Assembly: GCA_013368315.1 (NCBI GenBank)
Contig: JAACJM010000069.1
Location: 62,001 to 126,000, forward strand
Length of the DNA stretch: 64,000 bases
DNA from: Tetrapyrgos nigripes
Taxonomy: Eukaryota > Basidiomycota > Agaricomycetes > Agaricales > Campanellaceae
Direction of reading: 5' to 3'
Within the stretch, counting starts at the first letter, position 1. The number at the start of each line of letters is the position of its first letter. A program made the translations under genes and the position numbers. Positions 21,909 to 34,370 of this stretch are shown here, piece by piece. The notes beneath the pieces were generated by a model. It had not been told where the DNA came from, searched no databases, and saw only the letters and a program-made list of their open reading frames with translations.

Positions 21909-24024
21909 ATATAAACATTTCAAATTTGAGCCTTTACTCTTTTTCTCCTTACCCGCTGCGGCTTTGAGGAGTCAGTTTTTGACTTATTGGTTGTTTTGAC
22001 TCGGAAAGACTTTGGACTGTTTGGGCTCGGAGCCAGAACCTGTTAGCTCTGGCAGATGGATGTCACATTGCTATGTGCGTGTCTCCGTCGAATAGCGGGT
22101 TTGGTTAGATCTACTTGCGTGTACTTATCTACGAATGAAATATGTAGCTGTTTTTGTTTTTGAGATTCTTTACTTTCCGTATTTGTTACATTACATACTT
22201 GTGAAGGTGTATAGTACGGGTACAAGTACACGAGTGGCCTGTACCGATTTAGAGTCAGATGGTGAAGGCATACAAGCTGAATAATTCTTCAAAAGGCTTG
22301 AAAGCCTTCAGGTCTGGCCACTTCGATACGATCCTAGCACGGACTTGTGTGTACTTATATGAATTGCCAGTATAGCTTCTGTGTAAGATCATACAACTTT
22401 TCCATGGATCATCATAAGTATATCGAGTAAATCTTGAGACGAGACTCGCATGTATCGATTGAGCGCAGCTAGTTTATTGAGATTTCATACTGATGATATG
22501 TAGTTTAGATTTCACTACTAGTAGTGTAATATGGTGAGTTGAGGAAGTTGGAATTCTTCAATCCGAGGCCGGTACTTGTGGCCAAGTTATGGGTAAGGGT
22601 TTGGGTTTGAGGAATTTGCTTTTGGTATAAATTGGGGCACTGGGTTTAGACTTTAGAGGATGTAGAGGTTCAGGTCGAGGTCGCCGATGCATTGCAGGAG
22701 ATAGGTGAGTTGCCAGATTCCGCTAGTGCACGATGATGGCCTCAGTGGCGTCGGGTCTAAATGGCCTCCAGGGACAGTGTGAATATTACTAGAGATACGA
22801 GTCCTTAGGACTGACTAGATGTGGATAGGAGCGAAGAGAAGAAAATCGTCCACGTACGACAAAGCCGCCAGGTACCTGAGTCAGCTTCATAAATCGCCTC
22901 CATGGCCAGGGGATAGTCAGAATGAGCACTGGTCCAGAACGGAAGGAAGAAAACTCACTAGCAAGCACGGACCGTAAAGCTAAGTTTAGGTCGGATTAAA
23001 AATAGGACGACAGGATCAAGACAGGATAGACGTTCACTGTTACTGGTTTAAGAATGGAAGCAGAAGGCGTTGCAATTGTCTACAGCAGTGCAGCAACTAG
23101 GCGGAAAGGAGCTAGGGGGCAACAATCTTGTCGTACTTCGAGAACACCAGAACGCAGCTGTAGCTATCAATAGATATGCAAAACTGGAAGACGGGACGAT
23201 TTATTGGCGACGAGCGATCTGATTCCGCTGTAGTTTGTTAGGCGCTCGGAGTTGGATTCGGAATTTGGAGGAGGATATGATCATCATCAAGGAGATATGC
23301 TCCTCGAATCGGTTCACGGGAGAAGAATTGAGAATTGAGATTGAAATGAGAAGTCGGTACGAGAGGCTTGACAATGACACTTCGTATCACCATGCTCGTT
23401 ATCGTGAGGACGCCTACATGCCAACGGTCATTCTGCTACCGAGGATCATTGTGCGCGTCTTGTTCTTGCGATCATTCAAGAGTGATACGAGGACGAGGAC
23501 TCGGGTCAGAGACGAGAGCGTGTATCGATTTCGTCCACCTAACCCTGCGGACACGTTCCTACCCCCATCCCAGATATTCCCTTGATATGGCATTATGCCA
23601 AGTGGCAGCGGCAGGAGTCATGGGGAGCTGCATGGACCGCCAGCAAAAATCTCTCAAGATACTCCAACAGAAAGAGTAGTGGGTCTGATATTTATGCACG
23701 GCACGAGTTGATCCTTACGGTCATGATATTTATTGTCGACCGCACCGTCGTCCGGGAATTCTTTGTAGCTGTAGAAGGTCTGGATGGGGAAGGATATTCG
23801 CCCCTAAACGGGTATTTGAAATGCCTGCCGTATGGTCTTGTTTGGATGGACTGTGCTAGAAAAGCCGGACTGCTGGCCAGTCACTTTCACTTTTCCCCCT
23901 TCTTAAACCGCAAATGTTGATATCCAGCAATCTCTCGTCCGCCATCGTGCGTCTGTCATAACAGTTGCGGCTTGACGTCGCTGGCGGGCGTGCTCGCCCA
24001 GCGTCTCCTTTGTCTCTCTCAAAT
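21909..24024. other. Long gene-poor stretch (2.1 kb)
   Basis: No gene is recognised. Short frames (for example 23235-23585, Arg-rich, MLGARSWIRNLEED) have no family resemblance and overlap others on the same strand. The stretch probably includes the transporter 3' UTR and a long upstream region for the copper-fist gene. No terminal repeats or tandem array were seen. Confidence 0.4.
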
Positions 24025-25994
24025 ATGGTGCGTACAACACCAGCAGCAACCTGCTCGCCCTGACTCTTTCACCCAGGTATTAATCAGCAGCAAGAAATAC
24101 GCATGGTAGGCCATCTCTTTCATATCTGCTCATCGTCGATGCTCATCTCCTTCCCAGCGAAACGTGCATCAAAGGTCATCGGTCAAGCTCCTGCCAGCAC
24201 ACCGATAGGCCTCTTTACGAAATCAAGAAAAAGGGTCGTCCAGTCACTCAATGTGAACATTGTCGAGAACTACGCAAAACGAAACAAGTACATGTTAAAT
24301 GCATATGCCAGAAAGCCGATGGAGCTGGAAACACAGCATCCACTAGTGGCAAGCAAGGTGTGTCTGCTCATCCTTCATGTCGGTCTACGGTCAGCTTAGT
24401 CATAAGTTTATCTTTCATTTCGTCTCCTTTCTGTTTCGTAGGGGTCAGTAAGATGTTGGAGAGCGCCGCGTTTCCCAATGGCTTGCCGGAAGCCTTGGAG
24501 GCGTCGGTCGCACTGCAACTCTTATCGGAGGGTACGTCCTCAGACTCGGACCATGGTCAGTGAATTTGTCGTTCAGCTGGATGTTTTCGACTGATGCCAT
24601 GCTCACCAGTCGGTTGTACCTGCAAAACCAATGGAGAGTGCCATTGTTGCACCCCTAGGAAAAGTGCCCCGAAAAGTCGCAAAAAGTCTCCCCCAAAACC
24701 CTCTACTAGTGATGCTAGTCCGCTTCCTGGCCCGGAATTCCAGGCTACCGAATCTTCATCACACGTCCTCAACCGTATCGCCGAGCTTCGTCCCGTACTT
24801 CCGAAACCTGCCATAAGCTTCCCTGACGGGCCGCTACATGACCCGTCCTCGAGTGGACAAGTCTCCAGTCGGCACCATCCACTCGAGTACTACAGCCCGT
24901 ATGGCCGAGCCTACGATAATATACATCCCCATGGTCATTCCCATGCCTATCAACAATCCCATCCTCAACTGCCACTTGATCTCCCCAATTATCCCAGCGC
25001 TGACAGCATCCCTCATGACAGCAGAGATCCCGAATATCTCCCCACGCAGACGAATCTCTCCTTCGTATCTCCCATTGAACCTTCTCAGCCTTCTGATCAA
25101 GGGTCAAACACTGCTGAGAACGATGTTTGGAATGTATTCCAACAGTACGGGGTTCTCTGTGGATGTGGCGACGCATGTGCGTGCCCTAATTGCTTGACGC
25201 ATCGGGGTGCTAATGTTCCCGTCTCAACTCCCAATAATACACCCACCAACTCCCCTTCACATGGATATAGGTCACCATGCGTCAACCCCGACTCGTGCGG
25301 AGCCTGCCTAGAATGTCTGATGTTTTCATCTTTCCCGGGCTTAGCTCCACCGAACGCCAGTGACGTAGGGAACGACAGCAGCACTACGTCCGATATCGAC
25401 CAATGGCTCGCTTCGCTACCTCAGTCTGCATTGGACAGCATCACGTCTGGGCCCATCACTCCATTCCAACTCCTACCTCCACTAGACGAGAGGATGCAGT
25501 CCCAACGTGATGTCCGCGACTGTCGATGTCCCCCTGGTCTCTGCCAATGTAGCGATTGCGGCAGTGATTGTCAATCATCTGTGCTGTCTGCACAAGGTTC
25601 GAGCGAGCGGCAAGTCTCTCCGCCCTACTCTGCGACAAGCTATCAGTATCCAATGAATGATTCCCTGTACAATGCCTACAACCCTTCAATCCCTCAGCTC
25701 CGTATGGATTTCAGTCAGGCACAAGCATCTTGGGAAGCCGTGGACACGACCAATGACTTTGATTTCTTCAATACTCCTTCCTCACAGTCATTGGATCCGA
25801 TGATGGCCATGAAGCGCACCCGCTCTGCTTCTTCGTCATCGTCGGAGGCTAGTGATCATAGTCACTTTAGCGGACCCAAGTCAGCCTCTCCCGCTTTTAG
25901 TGATGGCCCAGTTTCTGGTCACTCTTCGCAAGAGTCGTTGCATGCGCAGAGCATGGGATATAATCAAGGCATGGGCATAGCAGACTTTTATTGA
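24025..25994 (+). CDS. Copper-fist transcription factor (CUF1/MAC1/ACE1-like)
   Basis: Copper-responsive DNA-binding regulator of copper uptake or detoxification genes. The N-terminal copper fist is complete: MVLISSKKYACETCIKGHR, SSSCQHTDRPLYEIKKKGRP, VTQCEHCRELRKTKQVHVKC, with Cys at the zinc and copper-cluster positions and the KKGRP minor-groove motif. Downstream Cys clusters are GCTCKTNGECHCC, LCGCGDACACPNCLTH and CRCPPGLCQCSDCGSDC; the second resembles the Cys-rich copper-sensing repeats of MAC1-type factors. The remainder is Ser/Pro rich, as in activation regions. Exons: 24025-24027 (the ATG alone), 24077-24105, 24158-24357, 24442-24555 and 24610-25994. The lone ATG exon is required because no in-frame ATG lies directly upstream of VLISSKKYAC. 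The gene looks intact. Confidence 0.92.
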
Positions 25995-26497
25995 TTCAAT
26001 AGATGATGAATGTAATTTCTTGGTGTTTTATACCTTTGTCTACTCTTTTTTTTTCACATTCATCTACGTCCTAATGTTTACTCGGTCTGTCCTACATATG
26101 ACCTGCGCATTTACTTGTCAACCTTCTTCACCCCCCGAATCAAAAATGTCTCTTCCGGCGAGTCCATTTTTCCATCTCTTTTTTCTACACATTTGCATCG
26201 TACGCATTCACATATACATACTTGCCTTTCCTCCCTTTTTACTCATTCTGCACGTATTGTATTTTCCTCCTCACCTACTTGTTCACTGTCTAGAACAGTG
26301 TGTACGACCTCCTGTACTTGTGTAGTTGATGGCCGCGTAGTTTGTCTATGTCCCGATTCGCATGTCTTGCTTGCTTTAAAATGAAATATTTTTTCTGCTG
26401 CTTCTTTCCATGCACTGAAAGCCATGATTGGAGTAACATGGTATTTACACTTGGTATTCACACTTGGGAACAAATACACACTTTTTTCTAGATCACA
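25995..26497. other. Convergent intergenic region
   Basis: About 500 bases, pyrimidine-rich on the plus strand, between the stops of the copper-fist gene and UreG. It holds the two facing 3' UTRs. No gene seen. Confidence 0.5.
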
Positions 26498-27661
26498 TCA
26501 CAACCCTTCCTCTCCGACCGGTTCAGCCTTTCCAGGACTTCCAGCTGTCCTCCATGCAGCCAGAATCAAAGATGCGACATCGTCCACTCCTTTTCCTTGT
26601 CTGACACTGGTGAAGATAGTAGGTCCGTCTCCTCGCATGAGTTTAGAATCTCTATCCATAACTTCGAGTGAGGCACCGACATGAGGGGCGAGATCGGTCT
26701 GGAAAGAAAGTTTAAAGGTGACAGGAACAGGAGAGATGGGTCAATGACGGTAATAAATCATGCATAATGGTGAGTGATTAAGGAGAGAGGGCGGTACGTA
26801 CCTTGTTAATAACGAGTAGATCAGAGTGAGTAATTCCTGGCCCACCTTTCCGTGGGATTTTATCTCCTCCCTACGATAAATCAGTCGAGTGAGCAAAACG
26901 AATAGATTTCCAGTCTCGGATAGAAAGCTAGAGGGGAATCTCACCGAAACATCAATCACATAAATAATATAATCAGCCAACTCTCTCGAATAATTAGCAG
27001 CTAAATTATCTCCTCCACTTTCGACGAAGAGCATCTGGCATTCGTATTTAGCTTGGAGAGTTTCGAGAGCACCCATGTTTGCACTGATGTCCTCACGAAT
27101 GGCTGCGTGGGGACATCCGCCTGTTTCGATTGCGAGGATTCGGGCAGGGGGTAGAGCTTTGTTTTTGATGAGGAATTCTTGGTCTTCGCGGGTGAAAATG
27201 TCGTTGGTGACAGTGGCTGAAGGCCAGGGGATTGAGTGAACCGGGGTGAGACAAAATCGATTTCCATACCGATGTTATAATCCTTGCGAAGTTTTTGACA
27301 GAGTGCGAGTGTCAGTGCAGTTTTGCCTGATCCTACCGGCCTGCATTATGGTTCTGAGTGAAGATTGCGAGGTGGCTTTATTTCAAAGACGTACCCACCA
27401 ATCCCGATCGTAAACCCTCTTTCCTCGAAATTTCGAGAGGAGTAATCGGGTATGTCGCGTTCAGAGTATTTGCCTATCAATCCATCGATTTATTGTTCCC
27501 CAATGTAGAACCTGTGGCATACCAGCGTTGTCGTAGTGTTCATGGGTATGTCCATGCTCGTCTGGTCCATGAGAGTGAGAGATGCCGCCTTCGTGAGAAT
27601 GGGCGTGTTCGTTGGGTCCAGTATTAGAGTTTGACAAGCTGTTGATGAATTGGACGTTCAT
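26498..27661 (-). CDS. ureG: Urease accessory GTPase UreG
   Basis: SIMIBI-class GTPase that powers nickel delivery to urease, working with UreD and UreF in the cytosol. A His-rich N-terminus ([23 protein letters not shown]), as in fungal and plant UreG, likely binds nickel. Then [19 protein letters not shown] (P-loop), [36 protein letters not shown] (the Cys-Pro-His metal site), [44 protein letters not shown] and [14 protein letters not shown] (the NKxD guanine motif). Exon 1 is 27523-27661, followed by a short exon with FTIGIGG; at least five introns in all. The stop is at 26498-26500 after PVGEEGL. No other urease gene is nearby. The start faces USB1 across 345 nt. Confidence 0.93.
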
Positions 27662-28006
27662 AGTGATAAGTAAAGAAGAGATCCTTCAGAGCTGCAGCCA
27701 CTGCCAAGGCCAAACCTTACACCTTGGGCGGCGTTGCATATGTATTTCCAAAGATCTCTGTGCAAACTTAAATTTCGGATTTTTCAGTGCCATTTTTGCT
27801 CTCCCGGGTCTACTCCATATGGGACCGATTTGAGGCCGAACAGCCATATGGAGCAGCTCCGGCGCCGAACATAAATTCGTCATTTATGTTTGCCCAAAAG
27901 ATCTTTCCAAATATCCGAGACGCGTCCTCACGCAAAAACGCCGAGCACTGTCTGTCAGTACACGTGATCAGAGTTAACTCTCATCCTCTCCAGTTTATGA
28001 TTTTTT
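27662..28006. promoter_or_regulatory. Shared divergent promoter, UreG and USB1
   Basis: 345 nt between the two start codons. No strong TATA box on either side. A perfect CCATATG repeat occurs twice (near 27816 and 27844). Shared control is inference. Confidence 0.45.
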
Positions 28007-29038
28007 ATGAAAAGGACTGCTCTCGTTGCATATGAAAGCTCCGACGAGGATGAAAAAGCAGAGGAGATTCAACCCGTGAAAAAGAGGTGTGAGCACAGTT
28101 CTTTTATGTCTCTCTAATTTCTTCTACTTACTGATTTTACTCAGAAAGCTGCCCTCTTTATCTTCCTCAATGGCTGTTTCTATCCCAAAAGACAATCCAG
28201 CCCTCCATCAAGGTCGTATACGCGCCTCTCCACATGTAGATGGCCAATGGGCGTCCCACATCTACGTCGCAATCAAGCTTAGTCTTCGGTCTGGGCTTTA
28301 TGGCCTCATTAAGAGAGCGTCGGACAGGGCAAGAGAGGCGGTCCCTACTCTCCGTGACATATGGGACCTACGCTCTTCATCATCTGAGGCTCAAGAGAAT
28401 GAACCTCAGAACAGTTTAGAGCTGCATATATCGTTGTCAAAACCCGTGTTTCTGCGTGCGCATCAGAGAGAGGAGTTCAAGCAAGCTATTCGGTTACTTG
28501 CTCAGAGGGATACTGCGTGCGTATTTAATCGTTGTACAATGGTTTGGGCTGACAAGGAAGACAGGTTCAAGCTTTCGTTCACTACATTTTCTGTCCTCGT
28601 CAACGATGAAAAAACGAGAGCTTTCTTGGCTTTGGATGTCGGTGCTGGACATCATGAGGTGTGTTCTTCTGCAATTGTCATACACCCAATTAATTGTCGT
28701 TCCAGCTGAAAGCCCTGGTCGAAGGAATATCTCCTACTCTAAAGTCATTCCGTCAAAAGGACTATTATTCTGACCCCAAGTTTCACGCCTCAATCGCTTG
28801 GGCGCTGTTGGACCCACCGAATGAACCCGAAGCTGCCAAAGTCTCGTCTCCTGTCATTCCTGCAAGTTCAGACTTAACTCAATTTCCTACTATCCCATGC
28901 ATCCCTGAAGAATTGGTGTCACAACTCAATGAAGAGTTCATGACTGAGCTGCACTCCAAGTCTGTAGGCATTCATGATGTCCGGAAAGTGAATGTGAAGA
29001 TTGGGAAGGAAGTGTCTTCGTGGTTGCTTGGGTCTTGA
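28007..29038 (+). CDS. USB1: U6 snRNA phosphodiesterase Usb1/Mpn1
   Basis: 2H-family 3'-5' RNA exonuclease that trims the oligo-U tail of U6 snRNA and leaves a protected end, acting in the nucleus. The two catalytic HxS motifs are visible: LELHISLSKPV (about 28421) and FHASIAWAL (about 28786). N-terminus MKRTALVAYESSDEDE with an acidic patch, then KKRKLPS. Exons 28007-28086, 28145-28658 and 28706-29038; the splice phases fit. The C-terminus is VRKVNVKIGKEVSSWLLGS. About 308 residues, close to the family length. No lesions. Confidence 0.9.
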
Positions 29039-29306
29039 TCATTGCAGTTGTCAGGGTTCTTCTGACCGATCTTTCTTTCTGCGCCAGCCGCCTGGGTAGG
29101 AGGCTGTTTCTGCGCCGCATTTGCCGTAGGGCCAGCTTTAGCCCGCGGCCAAGGGCAACGAGGCTGACTTGCGTTTTTACGAAACCGACGTGCTCCTCTC
29201 TACATAATATGCTAGGCTGATCATCCTATACATAGCTCCCTTCCTAATCTTTTGATGCATTGATGGATCTGCGTTGTTATTTATAAGTGGTCTCTTCTGC
29301 GGGTAT

Positions 29307-29724
29307 GTGGCGGCCGTTGAAATTTCCTAGTTCGCTTTTGGGCAAAGTTTCTCACGCCCGCCCAGATACTTCTCCCCCTCGTCAACACTGTGTTTATCGC
29401 TTTTGTAGTGTAGAAATGCTTGTATTAACGGCATGGAAGTAATCTAAGAGTATCCTAGAGTACGTAACAACGTGTTTTTGAAGTCCGCCGCTTAACGACG
29501 TGTCATTTTGGTTGGTTTTGCCCTCCTACACAAACCATGCCACTTTGTGGATATTACATCATATTAATCATGTATATATACTCTAGATATCCTCTTGTAG
29601 CTCTATGTACTTGTAAATACAACTAAATGATGCTTTTCAGCGATGTGAACGAGGAGGTAAGGTATCTGTGCAGGCGTGAGAAATTTTGCCCAAAAGCGAA
29701 CTAGGAAATTTCAACGGCCGCCAC
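29307..29724. mobile_element. MITE-like element with about 50-bp terminal inverted repeats
   Basis: The left end (GTGGCGGCCGTTGAAATTTC, 29307 onward) and the right end (inverted, ending at 29724) match over about 52 nt with one or two mismatches, continuing through CTAGTTCGCTTTTGGGCAAA and TTTCTCACGCC. Total length about 418 nt with no coding capacity and an AT-rich core. The outer bases read TATGTGG on the left and, inverted, TACAGTGG on the right. A TA target duplication with CAGTG ends, as in Tc1/mariner elements, is possible but one end is eroded. Confidence 0.85.
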
Positions 29725-30117
29725 TGTAGGCTAGGTTAGCAAATCGTCCAGCATTATACCTTCAAAGTTCAGACACTGACAGGGACGATGCACCGTGCAC
29801 GCAAGTCCTCTCGTGACGAGTCTTCTTTGTTAGTTCTCTTCGAATTCTCAATCAATTGATCCTGTTTTCCTGTTTTCCGCCGCAACCAGTTCAATCGAAA
29901 ATGTCACTTCTCTGTGCACGCACCCTGCTCCCGGGGTTGTATCCATGGATCAGCTGGAAAGCATTGATGAAATTTAGTTGGCGGCTACGTCAAACATCCG
30001 CTTACAGTAGCGAACTCCGATCCTTAAGATCCTGGACTCTGCAGGTATCGTGTTAGCAGAGACCAGCTCTGAAGCCTCTACAGAATCTTCTCTCTCCTAC
30101 AAGCAATACGATTAAAC
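29725..30117 (+). other. Upstream region of AFR-B
   Basis: 393 nt between the MITE and the AFR-B start codon. Not similar to the AFR-A/AFR-D promoters. An open frame at 29856-30056 has no recognisable content. Confidence 0.45.
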
Positions 30118-33100
30118 ATGAAAAATTACAACATCTTCAAAGGAAGACCTACTTTTACGCGACCACCTCGAGATCAACTGCCTCTTTCTCTGCTCTTCGA
30201 ATACCAGGGTGCCAACAGTCCTGAGCATCCGTTGTTTTGCTATGACGAGGGTGGGGAACTGAAGACGATCTACTGGAAGGACGGGATAGCTGCCATACGA
30301 CGAGCAGCTGGTCTTGTCCGAGACTATGTTCCCCGAGATGGAGAGGGTGTCCCTATAGTAGCTGTTCTTGCACACGTCGGTGCGTAGACCTGTCCACTAC
30401 AATTTTATCGCTACTCACAATAAACCTTAGATTCAATGACTTGTTTTGCTACTCTTGCCGGTATCATGCGAGCAGGATATTATCCTTTCCCCCTCTCTGC
30501 CCGCAATTCTCCTGCTGCTATTGCCCATCTATTGCGTACGAAGAATGTTCAGCACGTTTTGGTGAACAAAGAGGGCCCAATGAAAGGACTGATAAACGCC
30601 TCACTCCAAAAGTCTGAATTAATCGTTCACGTCCATGATATGCCAACTTTCGACGAGTTATACAACTCAACCAAGTCGGTGGACCTTCCCCCAGTGGAGG
30701 GGGTTACTCAAGAGAGTGTTGCAGTCATACTTCATTCATCTGGAAGCACGGCGTTCCCAAAACCTATTACTCTAACCATGAGAATGGTAATGGAGTCAGC
30801 GATGGCTTCTTGTGAGTAGGTTTCTTTTCCTGGCCTTTCGATATCCTGCAATACGTAGTCAACGACCTCAACAACTGTCATAGATTACGGTGACATTGAT
30901 TTTGGCAGTCAAGTGCTCAGCGCACATGCCGTGCCTATGTTTCGTAAGTCCGGGCCGTTGTTGGTTGTTCGTTTAGACAACTGACGATGCATTCAGACCT
31001 GATGGGTGTCATTCAGCTTGCCTGGACTGTGAGTCTTTCATTCCAATCTAACGATGTTAACTGAGTAGCTCACAATAGATCTGCAGACTTTCCTAGGTTT
31101 AACGGTTTCGGTTTTCCCTCCTACCACTCCGCCTATCATACCGACACCTGAATCGGTGTTCAACGCTGCTGTCGCGACGCGATGTTCGCTATTCTATTGC
31201 GTTCCGTCTTTTGTGGAGGTATGAAATCTTCTTTCCTTTTGCAACTTTTTTTGACTGTTCTTTGTGATGACAAAAGGCGTTATCTCAAGATCCAGATAAG
31301 GTAAAACTCCTCTCAAAATTCCACAGCGTCATGTATGGAGGAGGTCCTTTGGAGACAAGTACAGGTGATATGCTCGTTAAAGCGGGTCCGTTGTATCTTC
31401 TCTCTACCTTCATTGCCGTTTCTTGACTCTTGTTGAAAAGGCGTGAAGATTGTCCCACTGTACGGACAGTAAGTGGATAGGTTCTGCTTGAATCAGTCGG
31501 AAACCTGAAATGAATCATTTTCCGTCCTTACCAGAACTGAAAGCGGTACAATTGGCCGGATATTTCCGAGTGAGCTGGATGAGGCACTCCGAAAGATTGA
31601 AGTTGTTGACGCTGGTCTCTAGGTGGTCCTGATCCTTTGGGATGGCAATGGATGAGTGTATGAGTTCTACCTGCAGTCTTGAATTTATCTTTGACGTGGC
31701 CTGTATAGCTTTCAGAACATCTTGACCCGGTCTTTGTTCCGTATGAGGATCTGGACAATGTCTACAAGCTTGTTCTAAAGGTCAGAACATCCCATGTCTC
31801 AAATTCGGTTTTCTGAACAGTGCTCTATGAACAGAAATGTCCAAGTCATACACCCGCCATTCTCAACACTGTCATCGACGGTGTTCCCGCGTTGGACACG
31901 TTTGATTTGGTCGAGCGACATCCGCAAGATCCCAGGTTGTTCCAGGTAGGACTGATAATTTTTTTTTTTGCTTCTATCCAGGAAAAACTGACATAGGAAA
32001 CGGTAGATATATGGTCGAGCAGATGACCAGATTATACACTCGACCGGAGAGAAGGTGGGCACTCCTCTCTCCACCGTCCATTCCTGCGCTCATCTCGTGA
32101 AAGACAAACCCAGTACCAATAGGTGAGCAACAATTTTTTTGACCGAAGATTTCTTGCGCCTCACCTTTTCTATCATCTTTCTGGGATAATCAGAGGCTAT
32201 TCTTGAAAAAGATCCACATATCACAAATGTGATTATGTTTGGAAGATCAAAATTCCATGCTGGTGTCATCATTTCCCCGAGTCCTGAGAGCGTATTTGGT
32301 CCTGAAGACACGGAGAAGCTGACAGAGTATCGGACTTTGATCTGGTATAAGCTGTTTTCTTTGAAGTCTTTGCAAAAATAACACGAATGCGTGTCCCAGG
32401 CCAACCGTGGAGAAGGCAAACGAGTTCGCACCAGCTCATTCAAGGATCTTTAAAGAGGTGAGTTACATGTCGATCCTAAAACATGCTCTCATCGAAAGTC
32501 TTTTGATAGATGATACTCGTCGCACATCCAAACAAACTTTTTGAGATGACTCCTAAAAGCACACCTAGAAGGAACGCGGTATTGCGGGATTACGCTGAAG
32601 AGATTGAAGCGGCGTACAATGCATTTGATGAATCTTCTCAGTCGCAATTTGATCCACCGAAAAGCTGGAATACGAATGATTGTGTCTCATTTGTTCGTGC
32701 TGTGTTCAGATCCGTTATGAAAGAAGACGTAGAGCTTGGCGATGATGACGATATTTTCCAGAAGGGATGTGATAGGTGAGCCTCCTTTCAGTGGCTCTTC
32801 GAGTGATTATGGTCTGAAATTCCTTTGCAGTTTGCAGATGACTTGGATCAAAAACACCATATTGCATGCTTTAAAGTCCAATTATAAGGTCAACGTACGG
32901 GAAATACCTCAAAACTTTGTGTATACCTACTCGACTGCCAGACGGTTAGGCGACCATATGGCCAATTTGGCGCAAGGAAAGGTTTTGGAACCAGTGGATG
33001 TTGCAAGTAGAGCTCGTCAGATGAAAATTTTGGCGGACAAGTACTGCAAGAATTTCCCCATCCGCGATGCGATTGCTGATGCTCTCAAGCCTGATACACC

Positions 33101-34370
33101 TGGTGCAGTTTTAATCACGGGCTCGACTGGATATTTAGGGAGTTATCTGCTGGCGAAACTTCTCGAGTCAAAGGACTTTACGAAAGTCTATGCTTTGAAT
33201 AGGCCGTCGAATACCGCCCTTTCTGCCCGACAAGAGGCCTCTTTTGCCGCACGAGGGCTGAATACGAGTCTTCTTCAATCATCAAAGCTCGAGTTATTGG
33301 AGTCTGATCTGAGCAAGGAGTACTTGGGTTTGCAGAATGGTGTCTACGGAGATATCCGTGACGAGGTGACGTTGATGATTCATAACGGTAAGTGAGGGAC
33401 TTCGTCGAAGTGAACCCTAGCACTGACCTTTCACAGCTTGGCACGTTGATTTCAACATCTCTCTCTCGTCTTTGGAACCTCATTTACATGGGTTACGCAA
33501 CTTGGTTGACCTTGCCTTAACTTCCAAACGTCAAACGATTCCGAGACTTGTGTTTGTGAGCTCCATTAGTGTATTCAGCAGTGCGTGCCCTACATTTCAT
33601 TTTGTTTCAAGTCCACTAAGAACGCAACGTTAGACTGGCCCAAAGATAAGCAGGGGCCAGAAGACTACCTTGGAGACCCAATGATAGCCTTGAGCTCTGG
33701 ATATAGTGAATCAAAGTGGTGCGGAGAAACAATCCTCCATGAAGCTGGTCTGCGCACTCCTCTCAAACCTGTCATCCTTCGTGTCGGTCAATTATCTGGT
33801 GGGCCGAATGGAGAGTGGAACACGACTGAATGGTTCCCTGCATTGGTTAGGTCAAGTCAGACTCTCAAAAGGATACCAATGTTAGCGGGAGTGAGTAACG
33901 AGTCTTCTGAAATTTTAGGGAGAGACTAATGGCTCCGTTATTGCTAGCATGTATCCTGGCTTCCTATCGACATTGCTGCACAGGCAATAGTAGAGCTCAG
34001 TGACAGCAACCATCAGTATGCTAATCTGGTGCACCCTCATCCGAGTCCTGCTTCGGCCATTCTCGAGCCCATTGCATCCCTGATTGGGGCGGAAGCGGTG
34101 TCATATTCCCAGTGGATTGATGAGTTGAACAAGACTTCGACCGATCACCCAACTCGAAATCCTGCGTTGGGGCTATTGGAATTTTTCCAGTCTCATGTAG
34201 CCTCTGCTGATAAACCTTGCGGGGAAGTTCTGGGATTCCCGTCTTTGAGTTCGACGCGGGCTTTGGAGTGTAGCCAGAGCTTGAGAGGTTTGATGGACCG
34301 CCGGCTAGATGCCAAGGATGTAGAGAAGTGGATTGGGTATTGGCGCAAAATTGGATTTTTGGATGATTAG
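30118..34370 (+). CDS. Adenylate-forming reductase, A-T-R architecture (AFR-B)
   Basis: Second A-T-R reductase, about 1,050 residues in about 20 exons. It starts MKNYNIFKGRPTFTRPPRDQ and ends KIGFLDD. Adenylation: ILHSSGSTAFPKPI, YGQTESG, GWQWMSLSEH, YGRADDQI, and the A10-like PKSTPRRNAVLRDY (Gly to Ser and Lys to Arg relative to the other copies). Carrier: DDIFQKGCD joined by splicing to SLQMTWIKN. Reductase: ITGSTGYLGSYLLAKLL (nucleotide binding) and GYSESKWCGE (the Tyr-Lys pair; Ser replaces Gly). An intron splits TNPVPI from EAIL (about 32120-32200), shared with AFR-C and absent from AFR-A and AFR-D. Head-to-tail with AFR-C, 505 nt apart. No broken frame was found. Its substrate may differ from that of A and D, but this cannot be read by eye. 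Confidence 0.9.

Noticed and set aside
23235..23920. Overlapping frames in the 2.1-kb gap upstream of the copper-fist gene
   Set aside because: Frames overlap each other on one strand, are rich in Arg and Ser by chance, and show no conserved motifs.
24769..25384. Minus-strand frames opposite the copper-fist gene
   Set aside because: Antisense to a well-supported exon with an intact protein; no conserved content.
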